From Actinomadura violacea (lineage in GTDB: Bacteria > Actinomycetota > Actinomycetes > Streptosporangiales > Streptosporangiaceae), in contig NZ_JAGEPF010000005.1 in NCBI RefSeq assembly GCF_017573465.1, forward strand, positions 186,001-250,000: a DNA stretch of 64,000 nt, written 5' to 3'. The translations under genes were made by a program, and so were the position numbers. Positions 57,535-64,000 of the stretch are shown in pieces (within the stretch, counting starts at the first letter, position 1; every line of letters starts with the position of its first letter). The notes under the pieces were generated by a model that worked only from the letters and a program-made list of their open reading frames with translations, was not told the origin of the DNA and made no database searches.

Positions 57535-59262
57535 TCAGATCGCATGGCCGCGTCCGGCGGGCGGCGCCTCCTCCAGGAGCCGCTTGATGACCTTGCCGGT
57601 CTCGTTGTAGGGCAGCGCGTCGCGGAACTCGACGTGCGCGGGGACCTTGAAGGACGCGAGCCCCGCGGCGACCCAGTCCCGGACCTCCCGCTCGGTGAGG
57701 CGGACGCCGTCGCGGGGCACCACGACCGCCTTCACCTCCTGGCCGAGGACGGTGTGCGGCACGCCGATCACGCAGGCGTCCGCGATCCCCGGATGCTCCA
57801 CGAGCCGGTACTCGATCTCGATCGGGTACACGTTCTCGCCGCCCCGGATGATCAGGTCGCGCATCCGGCTCTCCAGGTACAGGACGCCGCCCGCGATCCG
57901 GCCGAAGTCGCTCGACCGGTACCAGCGGTCCGCCGTGAGCGCCTCCGCCGTCGCCTTCTCGTCGCCCCAGTAGCCGAGGAACACGCCCGCGCCGCTGATG
58001 TGGACGCGCCCGACCTCGCCCTCGGGCAGCGGGTCCCCGTCCTCGTCGCGGACCTGCACGCGGATGGTGGGCGCGGCGGCGCCGACCGAGGCCGGATGCC
58101 CGTCCATCGCGCGGCCGTTGAGGAACGTGCCGGTCCCGGTCGTCTCGGTCATCCCGTAGCCGTTGGTGATTCCGACGCCGGGCAGCCTCTCCTCGAACAG
58201 CCGCAGCAGCTCCGGCGCGAACGTGGCGCCGCCGCTGCCGATCGTCGCGACCTGCGAGGTGTCGTACTCGTCGAACCGCGGGTGGGTGAGCATCCGCCAG
58301 AAGTGGGTGGGGACGCCGGTCCACTGCGTCAGCCGGTGGTCGTGGGTCAGCTTCAGCGCGGCCTCGGCGTCCCAGCGTCCGGGCGGTGGCAGCACGAGCT
58401 TCAGCCCGAACAGCGGCGCGTTCGCCAGCGCGAGGCAGGCACCGGAGACGTGGAACAGCGGGTTGGCGAACACCGACGCGCGCTGGACGCCGTCCGGTAC
58501 CTGCCGGCGTCCGGGCGGGCCGGTGAGCGCGTCGACGGCGCCGCCGAGCCCGCCGAACAGCCCGAAGTGGACGAAGTTGCGGTGCGACAGGGTGGCGCCC
58601 TTCGGGCGTCCGGTCGTCCCGCTGGTGAACATGATCGCCGCGGGGTCGTCCTCGTGGAGCCCGGCGTCGGGCAGGTCGTCGGGCGGGTCCGGCAGGGACG
58701 TCGCGGCGGCGTGCAGCTCGTCCAGGGACACGACCGGGACGCCGCCGGCCGCGGCGCGGGTCTCCGCCAGGCGCGCCAGCGGCCGTCCCGCGCCGAACAG
58801 CACCGACGGCCCGGTCAGCGCGATGCCGTGGTCGAGCTCGCCGGGCGTCCACCAGCCGTTCAGCCCGGCCATGATCGCGCCGAGCGACAGCGTCGCCCAC
58901 CACAGCAGGATGTGCTCCAGCCCGTTGGGCGCGGCCACCGCCACCCGGTCGCCCTTGCCGATCCCGTAGCGGGTGTTGAGGACGCGGGCGTACGCGGCGG
59001 CCAGGCGGTGCGCCTCGGCGAACGTCACGGCGCCGTCCGGTGCGCCGGCGAAGGCCAGGTAGCTCAGGCCGGGGGTGCCGGACGCGGCGCCCGCGAGCAT
59101 GGCGGGGACGTGCGGCGCCCGCTGCGCGAACACCTCCGCAGGCACGCCGAGCACGTCCTCGACGCGGCGCTCGAACATGGCGCCGGGCCCGCACAGCAGC
59201 TCGCGCAGGCCGCCGTCGAGGAGCTCGTCGCCGTGCCACGCCAGGGTGGTGGGGGTGGGCAT
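57535..59262 (-). CDS. Acyl-CoA synthetase (AMP-forming)
   Basis: 575 residues. The ANL motifs are FTSGTTGRPKG (about 218-228), YGMTETTGTGT, GVLYLESRMRDLIIRGGENV and the catalytic lysine in NETGKVIKRL near the C-terminus. An extra N-terminal domain of about 45 residues precedes the core. GGAGCGATCC is the ribosome site for the ATG. Being divergent from a CYP142-like P450, it probably activates a side-chain acid for degradation (inference). Confidence 0.92.
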   Translation of the reverse strand: MPTPTTLAWHGDELLDGGLRELLCGPGAMFERRVEDVLGVPAEVFAQRAPHVPAMLAGAASGTPGLSYLAFAGAPDGAVTFAEAHRLAAAYARVLNTRYGIGKGDRVAVAAPNGLEHILLWWATLSLGAIMAGLNGWWTPGELDHGIALTGPSVLFGAGRPLARLAETRAAAGGVPVVSLDELHAAATSLPDPPDDLPDAGLHEDDPAAIMFTSGTTGRPKGATLSHRNFVHFGLFGGLGGAVDALTGPPGRRQVPDGVQRASVFANPLFHVSGACLALANAPLFGLKLVLPPPGRWDAEAALKLTHDHRLTQWTGVPTHFWRMLTHPRFDEYDTSQVATIGSGGATFAPELLRLFEERLPGVGITNGYGMTETTGTGTFLNGRAMDGHPASVGAAAPTIRVQVRDEDGDPLPEGEVGRVHISGAGVFLGYWGDEKATAEALTADRWYRSSDFGRIAGGVLYLESRMRDLIIRGGENVYPIEIEYRLVEHPGIADACVIGVPHTVLGQEVKAVVVPRDGVRLTEREVRDWVAAGLASFKVPAHVEFRDALPYNETGKVIKRLLEEAPPAGRGHAI

Positions 59263-59321
59263 GGATCGCTCCCGTCGGCCGCCGGATCGACCCTTGTATA
59301 TAACATCAAGTCTACGAAATG

Positions 59322-59339
59322 ATGAGACTGCAGTCTCAT
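59322..59339. promoter_or_regulatory. 18-bp perfect palindrome between ligase and P450
   Basis: ATGAGACTGCAGTCTCAT is a perfect 18-bp palindrome in an AT-rich divergent promoter region (59290-59345, with TTGTATATAAC nearby). A likely operator for the GntR or another regulator. Its arms (ATGAGAC/GTCTCAT) equal those of the TetR site at 23781-23800, with four rather than six central bases. Confidence 0.65.
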
Positions 59340-59409
59340 TTCGATCCGTCGGGCGCGAACCGCACGCCGGCCGGCGCCGCCGGCCGGCCGCTACTGGTGG
59401 AGATGGCAC

Positions 59410-60600
59410 ATGCACGAGTCGATCAACCTGGTCAGCGGCGAGTTCTGGGGCCGCGACCCGCACGAGGAACTGCGCTGGATCCGCGAGAACGAGCCCGTCT
59501 ACCGGGACGAGAACGGCGGCGTCTGGGGGATCTCCAAGCACGCCGACGTCAAGGCGGTCTCCCGCAACCCCGACGCGTTCTCCAGCGCGCACGGCATCCG
59601 GCCCGACAACGCCGCGATGCCGATGATGATCGACATGGACGACCCCGAGCACAAGCTGCGCCGCAAGCTGGTCAGCGCCGGGTTCACCCCGCGCCGGGTC
59701 GCCGCGCAGGAGGACTACCTGCGGCGGATCTGCGACGAGATCCTCGACGGCGTCTGCGAGCGCGGCGAGTGCGACTTCGTCCACGACATCGCCGCGCAGC
59801 TGCCGCTGATCGTCATCGGGGACGCGCTCGGCTTCGCGCCGCAGGACCGGCAGAAGCTGCTGACTTGGTCCGACGACATGCTGTGCGCGCTGACCGGCGG
59901 CGACGACCTGGAGCTGATGGTCAAGGCAGGCGAGGCGTTCAACGGGTTCAACGAGTACGCGTCCCGGGCCGTCGAGCGGCGCCGCGCCGAACCGGGCGAC
60001 GACCTGCTCAGCATCCTCGTGCACGCCGAGATCGACGGCGACCACCTCGACCACGACTCGCTGCTGCAGGAGTCGCTGCTGATCCTGATCGGCGGCGACG
60101 AGACGACCCGGCACGTCATCTCCGGCGGCATGTACCAGCTGTGCCTGCACCCCGACCAGCGCCGCAAGCTCGTCGACGACCCCGGGAAGATCCCGACCGC
60201 GGTCGAGGAGATGCTGCGCTGGGTCTCCCCCATCAAGAACATGAACCGGACCGCGAACCGCGACGTCGAGCTCGGCGGCCGGACGATCCGCGAGGGCGAC
60301 AAGGTGCTGCTGCTGTACCCGTCGGCCAACCGGGACGCGGACGTGTTCGACGACCCGTTCCGCTTCGACGTGGAGCGCACCCCCAACGACCACATCGCGT
60401 TCGGCAACGGCCCGCACTTCTGCCTCGGCAACAGCCTCGCCCGGCTGGAGCTGAAGGTGATGTTCGAGCGGCTGCTGGCCCGGATGCCCGACATCGAGCC
60501 GATCGACGACGCCGAGCCCGCCCACCGGGCCGCGAACTTCGTCTCCGGCTACGAGTCGATGAAGGTCCGGTTCACCCCGTCCGCGCCGCTGGGGAACTGA
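59410..60600 (+). CDS. Cytochrome P450, CYP142-like
   Basis: 396 residues. I-helix GGDETTRH (228-235), ExxR in EEMLRW (267-270), and haem loop FGNGPHFCLGN with C338. Segments GIRPDNAAMPMMIDMDDPEH, LVSAGFTPRRV and VCERGECDFV agree closely with CYP142 of mycobacteria, the steroid C26/27-hydroxylase that starts cholesterol side-chain oxidation. So a sterol or other alicyclic-side-chain hydroxylase is likely, though CYP families with similar motifs have other substrates. First gene of a four-base-spaced operon. Confidence 0.9.
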   Translation: MHESINLVSGEFWGRDPHEELRWIRENEPVYRDENGGVWGISKHADVKAVSRNPDAFSSAHGIRPDNAAMPMMIDMDDPEHKLRRKLVSAGFTPRRVAAQEDYLRRICDEILDGVCERGECDFVHDIAAQLPLIVIGDALGFAPQDRQKLLTWSDDMLCALTGGDDLELMVKAGEAFNGFNEYASRAVERRRAEPGDDLLSILVHAEIDGDHLDHDSLLQESLLILIGGDETTRHVISGGMYQLCLHPDQRRKLVDDPGKIPTAVEEMLRWVSPIKNMNRTANRDVELGGRTIREGDKVLLLYPSANRDADVFDDPFRFDVERTPNDHIAFGNGPHFCLGNSLARLELKVMFERLLARMPDIEPIDDAEPAHRAANFVSGYESMKVRFTPSAPLGN

Positions 60601-60601
60601 C

Positions 60602-61678
60602 ATGGACGACCTGCCGGAGCTGGGCTTCTACGGACTGGCCGGGCACTCGTCCGCGCCCCGCGACCTGCTCGGCCAGGTGCGCGACGGCGAGCGGCTCGGC
60701 CTGGGCTCGGTGTTCCTGTCCGAGCGGTTCGCCACCAAGGACGCCGCGACCCTGTCGGGCGCGGCGGGCGCGGTGAGCGAGCGGCTCGGCATCGCCACCG
60801 CCGCGACCAACCACAACACCCGGCACCCCCTCGTCACCGCGACGTTCGCGGCGACGATGCACCGGCTCACCGGCGGGCGGTTCGCGCTCGGCCTCGGCCG
60901 CGGCTTCGACATGCTGTTCGACGTGATGGGGCTGCCCCGCGTCACGTCCGCGCAGCTGGAGGACTTCATCGGCATCATGCGCCGGCTGTGGCGCGGCGAG
61001 CCGGTCGTCGACCACCACGGGCCCGCGGGCGACTTCCCCTACCTGAACCAGGACGCGTCGTTCGACGAGGACATCCCGATCCTGCTGACGGCGATGGGCG
61101 AGAAGACCCTCGAGTTCGCCGGCCGCGTCGCCGACGGCGTCGTCCTGCACACCTTCTTCACCGACGAGACGCTGAGCCGCTCGGTGGACGCGGTGCGGCG
61201 CGGCGCCGAGAAGGCCGGTCGCGACCCCGCGAGCGTCCGCGTCTGGTCGGTCCTCGCCACCGTCGGCGACCATCTGGACGAGGAGCAGCGGCTCCGCAAG
61301 CTCGTCGGCCGGTTCGCCACCTACCTGCAGGGCTACGGGGACCTGCTCGTCCGCGTGAACGGCTGGGACCCGGCGCCCCTCGCCCGGTTCCGCGCGGACG
61401 ACCTCGTCAACGGCTTCCCGGGCGCGTTCGACGCGATCGGCACGGCCGAGCAGCTCGAACACGTCGCGGCGCTCATCCCGGACGCGTGGCTGGCCGCGTC
61501 CGCGACCGGCCCGGCCGCCGTGTGCGCGCGGCGCGTCCTCGACCAGTTCGACGCGGGCGCCGACGGCGTGATCCTGCACGGCGTCACGCCAGCCGAGGTC
61601 GAACCGGTCGTGGCCGCCTACCGCGACGTCAGGCCGGAGGGCTTCGCGGGCGCGCCGCACAACCCCGGACGGAGCTGA
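60602..61678 (+). CDS. F420-dependent luciferase-like oxidoreductase
   Basis: 358 residues, starting two bases after the P450 stop. Luciferase-like barrel: GERLGLGSVFLSERFATKDA, TAATNHNTRHPLVTATFAAT, FALGLGRGFDMLFDV, and GRVADGVVLHTFFT. This matches the TIGR03857-type F420 family that accompanies P450 and CoA ligases in mycobacteria. It probably oxidises or reduces a P450 product. Cofactor assignment is from family membership. Confidence 0.88.
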   Translation: MDDLPELGFYGLAGHSSAPRDLLGQVRDGERLGLGSVFLSERFATKDAATLSGAAGAVSERLGIATAATNHNTRHPLVTATFAATMHRLTGGRFALGLGRGFDMLFDVMGLPRVTSAQLEDFIGIMRRLWRGEPVVDHHGPAGDFPYLNQDASFDEDIPILLTAMGEKTLEFAGRVADGVVLHTFFTDETLSRSVDAVRRGAEKAGRDPASVRVWSVLATVGDHLDEEQRLRKLVGRFATYLQGYGDLLVRVNGWDPAPLARFRADDLVNGFPGAFDAIGTAEQLEHVAALIPDAWLAASATGPAAVCARRVLDQFDAGADGVILHGVTPAEVEPVVAAYRDVRPEGFAGAPHNPGRS

Positions 61679-61682
61679 CCAC

Positions 61683-62717
61683 GTGCCCGTCATCGACGGC
61701 CCGTCCGGGCTCACCCCGGCCGCGCTCAGCGAGATCTTCGAGGCGCCGGTGACCTCCGTCGCCTGGGAGAAGGTCGGCTCCGGGCAGATCGGCGCGTGCT
61801 ACCGCCTCCGGCTGGAGGGCGCCGAAGGCGTCCCGCGCCGCCTGGTCGCCAAGCTCGCCGCCGAGGACGAGGCGTCCCGCGCGTTCCTCGCGTCGGTCTA
61901 CCGCACCGAGGTGTCCTTCTATCGGGACATCGCCCCGACCGTCGCGGTGCGAACGCCCCGCTGCCACTATGGCGCCCTGTCCGACGACGGCACGGCGTTC
62001 GTCCTGCTGCTCGACGATCTGCACCCGGCGACGCAGGGCGACCAGATCGCCGGGTGCACGCCGGAGCAGGCGGCCGACGCCGTCACGAACCTCGCGGGCC
62101 TGCACGGCCCGCGCTGGTGCGACCCGACGCTGACCGACCTTCCCTGGCTGAGCACGGTCGGCGACGACGACGCGGCCACGCTCGGCGAGGTGTACGCGCC
62201 CGCCGTCGAGACCTTCGTGGACCGCTTCGCCGGCGAACTCTCCGACCGGGACGTCGGCACGCTCCGCGACACCACCGGCGCGGTCGCCGCGTGGATGACG
62301 GGCCGTCCCGGACGCTTCGGCCTCGTCCACGGCGACTACCGCCTCGACAACCTGCTCTTCCCGCCCGCCCCGGAACGCGGCGCGACGGCGGTGGACTGGC
62401 AGACCCTCAGCCTCGGCCACCCCCTCCGTGACCTGGCCTTCTTCCTCAGCACCGGCCTGGAACCCGCCGACCGGGCAGCGCACGAGCGGTCGCTCGTCGC
62501 GACCTACCACGCCGCCCTGACCGGATACGGCGTGGACGGCTACGACCTGGACGAGTGCTACGACGACTACCGGTTCGCCGCCCTTCAGGGGCCGCTGATC
62601 ACCGTCCTGGGCTGCGCGTACGGGACGCGCACCGAACGCGGCGACCGCATGTTCCTAACGATGACCACCCGTTCCTGCGCCGCCATCCGCGACCTCGGCT
62701 CGCTCGGCCTGATCTGA
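61683..62717 (+). CDS. Phosphotransferase/kinase-like (APH fold) protein
   Basis: 344 residues from a GTG four bases after the previous stop. APH-fold motifs: VGSGQIGACYRLRL in the N-lobe, LVHGDYRLDNLLF with the catalytic aspartate, and AVDWQTLSLGHPLRDLAFF with the metal-binding aspartate. Closer to ecdysteroid-kinase-like and acyl-CoA-dehydrogenase-associated APH proteins than to drug-resistance enzymes. As part of a P450-F420 operon it may phosphorylate a hydroxyl group of the substrate (inference). Confidence 0.85.
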   Translation: MPVIDGPSGLTPAALSEIFEAPVTSVAWEKVGSGQIGACYRLRLEGAEGVPRRLVAKLAAEDEASRAFLASVYRTEVSFYRDIAPTVAVRTPRCHYGALSDDGTAFVLLLDDLHPATQGDQIAGCTPEQAADAVTNLAGLHGPRWCDPTLTDLPWLSTVGDDDAATLGEVYAPAVETFVDRFAGELSDRDVGTLRDTTGAVAAWMTGRPGRFGLVHGDYRLDNLLFPPAPERGATAVDWQTLSLGHPLRDLAFFLSTGLEPADRAAHERSLVATYHAALTGYGVDGYDLDECYDDYRFAALQGPLITVLGCAYGTRTERGDRMFLTMTTRSCAAIRDLGSLGLI

Positions 62718-62726
62718 CGGCGGCGC

Positions 62727-64000
62727 TCATCCTGTTTCGACGCTGAGGGTCCGGGCGACGGACCGGCGGGCCGCGAGGCGCGCGGGCACGGCGGTGAGCG
62801 CCGCCGTCGCCAAGGGTGCGACGAGCACGGGGATGAACAGCCACCACGTGGGAGGCACGACGGTGTTCTGAGGGGAGAGGGACAGCACCAGGAACAGCCC
62901 CAAGGGAACGCCGAGCACGGCACCGGGCACGGTCGGGAGGAGTTGCGCGGCGGACAGCCCGGCCGTGATCTGCCCCGGCGTCGCGCCGAGCGTGCGCGCG
63001 ATCGCCATGACGGGCCGGGCCTCCAGCGCGGTCGTCCAGGTGATCGTGACGATGTTCACGGCGGCGAGCGCGGCCAGCGCGGCGGTGACGGCGAGCAGCA
63101 CGTTGTGGCCCTGCTCCCTCTGCACGTTGCCCAGGTGGGAGGAGCCCAGGCCGTAGTCGAAGTCGGTCTGGACGCGGGCCATCAGCAGGGCCGTGGCGCC
63201 GATCATCATGACCGCGATGCTCCACGCGTGCAGGACGGCGCGGCCGGGCCGGCGGGCGATCAGGCGGAGCGCGAGCAGCAGCGGGGTCGGCAGCAGCGCC
63301 GACAGGCCGTTCAACCAGGGCCGGTGGCCGGGCCGGCGGGCGGTGTCGGCCAGCGCGGAGACGGTCTCGGTGCGCAGGGCGCGCCGCGTCGGGCCGAGGG
63401 TGGTGAGGACCGCCATGGCCAGGGCGACGCACGTCGTGGCGGCGACGGTGTCATCGGACGGGCCCGCGGCGGCGGTCAGCAGGCTGGCGGTCGGGTTGGC
63501 GAGGCCGGGCGCGGCCAGCCGGGCGATCGCCAGTCCCAGCGCGTCGGCGATCAGCGCCAGCGTCAGGTACTCGCCGAGCAGGACGGCGGCGATGAGGCCG
63601 GGCGTGGCGCCGACGGCCTTGAGCAGCCCGACGCGGCGGGTCTGCTTGGCGGCGCGTCCCGCCGCCAGGGTGGCCACGCCGCCGACGGCCAGCAGGGCCA
63701 GCAGCCAGCTGCCGATCACCAGGACCGGCTGGCCCTGCCGGAGTATGCGCGCGTCGTCTTCGGCCATGAACTGCCAGGTGAAGAAGTTCGTCTGGTGCTC
63801 ATCACCGAACTGGCGGCGGGACTCGACGAACTCCTGTGCGGCGGCGGGATCCCGCAGGTCGAGGTAGAGCAGGGAGGTCACCGGGAGGCCGGCGGCCGCC
63901 AGCGGCCCGGTGTCGGCCTCGCTCATCCAGACCAGGCCGCTGTAGTCGCTCGGACCGCCGCCCGGGCCCATCATCTGCGCCCCCGGGTAGACGGGGTGCC
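62727..64000 (-). CDS. ABC transporter permease, FtsX-like, 3' portion
   Basis: The frame is open through the window end, so the 5' part is missing; 415 residues follow the first visible ATG (63974). About seven hydrophobic spans in two FtsX-like blocks: GSWLLALLAVGGVATLAAGR with RAAKQTRRVGLLKAVGATPG, and a second copy with TTALEARPVMAIARTLGATPG. This duplicated layout is that of MacB/FtsX-type permeases of lipoprotein- or drug-export ABC systems. The ATPase is presumably beyond the edge. Convergent with the phosphotransferase, nine bases away. Confidence 0.85.
   Translation of the reverse strand, partial: HPVYPGAQMMGPGGGPSDYSGLVWMSEADTGPLAAAGLPVTSLLYLDLRDPAAAQEFVESRRQFGDEHQTNFFTWQFMAEDDARILRQGQPVLVIGSWLLALLAVGGVATLAAGRAAKQTRRVGLLKAVGATPGLIAAVLLGEYLTLALIADALGLAIARLAAPGLANPTASLLTAAAGPSDDTVAATTCVALAMAVLTTLGPTRRALRTETVSALADTARRPGHRPWLNGLSALLPTPLLLALRLIARRPGRAVLHAWSIAVMMIGATALLMARVQTDFDYGLGSSHLGNVQREQGHNVLLAVTAALAALAAVNIVTITWTTALEARPVMAIARTLGATPGQITAGLSAAQLLPTVPGAVLGVPLGLFLVLSLSPQNTVVPPTWWLFIPVLVAPLATAALTAVPARLAARRSVARTLSVETG

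Overview
The window is very GC-rich (over 70% by eye) and gene-dense, with many GTG starts, 1- to 4-base stop/start overlaps and few AT-rich stretches. A conservon (histidine-kinase-like, roadblock, DUF742 and GTPase proteins), F420-type luciferase-like oxidoreductases, a group 1h-type [NiFe] hydrogenase, a CYP142-like P450 and a HbpS/SenS/SenR-like locus all point to a filamentous actinobacterium. Actinomadura or another Streptosporangiales member is my best guess (inference). It reads as ordinary chromosome: I saw no rRNA, tRNA, transposase, integrase or CRISPR array.

Layout. 1-2574: 3' part of a molybdopterin oxidoreductase and a small partner. 2581-6057: DUF1345 membrane protein, a Tudor-like DUF2945 protein, a DyP peroxidase carrying an encapsulin targeting tail, the encapsulin shell, and a thioesterase. 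6161-9598: secreted SPOR plus NAGPA-type glycosidase and an acyl-CoA dehydrogenase. 9615-13320: conservon with a GAF protein as fifth member. 13592-17041: TIGR02206 membrane protein and a DUF4132 protein. 17071-23746: divergent CoA-ester catabolic locus (enoyl-CoA hydratase, TetR and acyl-CoA ligase against an HpaB/4-hydroxybutyryl-CoA-dehydratase-like flavoprotein and two acyl-CoA dehydrogenases). 23780-25974: TetR with two tandem operators, and a drug-type MFS pump. 26030-27530: GH25 and CHAP wall hydrolases behind a c-di-AMP (ydaO-type) riboswitch. 27825-31403: XRE protein, SenR/SenS-like two-component system, HbpS-like haem-binding protein, ankyrin protein. 31460-36055: phenylacetate degradation (TetR, paaABCDE). 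36200-40820: EthD-like protein, Lrp regulator and a branched-chain/pyruvate dehydrogenase operon (E1 alpha, E1 beta, E2). 40837-45182: amine-type FAD oxidoreductase with an apparent frameshift, F420 oxidoreductase, orphan ctaD, PadR. 45230-52186: group 1h-type hydrogenase operon. 52392-55893: MFS/MarR pair and an alpha/beta hydrolase. 55918-62717: thioesterase, GntR, acyl-CoA ligase, CYP142-like P450, F420 oxidoreductase, phosphotransferase-like protein. 62727-64000: FtsX-like permease, cut by the window edge.

How it works together. The theme is scavenging and catabolism under nutrient limitation. Two acyl-CoA ligase loci and the paa operon would feed CoA thioesters to beta-oxidation. The branched-chain dehydrogenase would supply acyl-CoA starters. 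The hydrogenase resembles the O2-tolerant enzymes that oxidise atmospheric H2. Oxidative-stress functions recur: encapsulated DyP, the HbpS/SenS/SenR-like haem sensor, and hemerythrin inside the hydrogenase operon. The best regulatory signals are the c-di-AMP riboswitch, the tandem 20-bp operators before the TetR at 23819, the palindrome before paaA and the palindrome before the MFS/MarR pair.

All identifications come from reading sequence and motifs; no database search was run.
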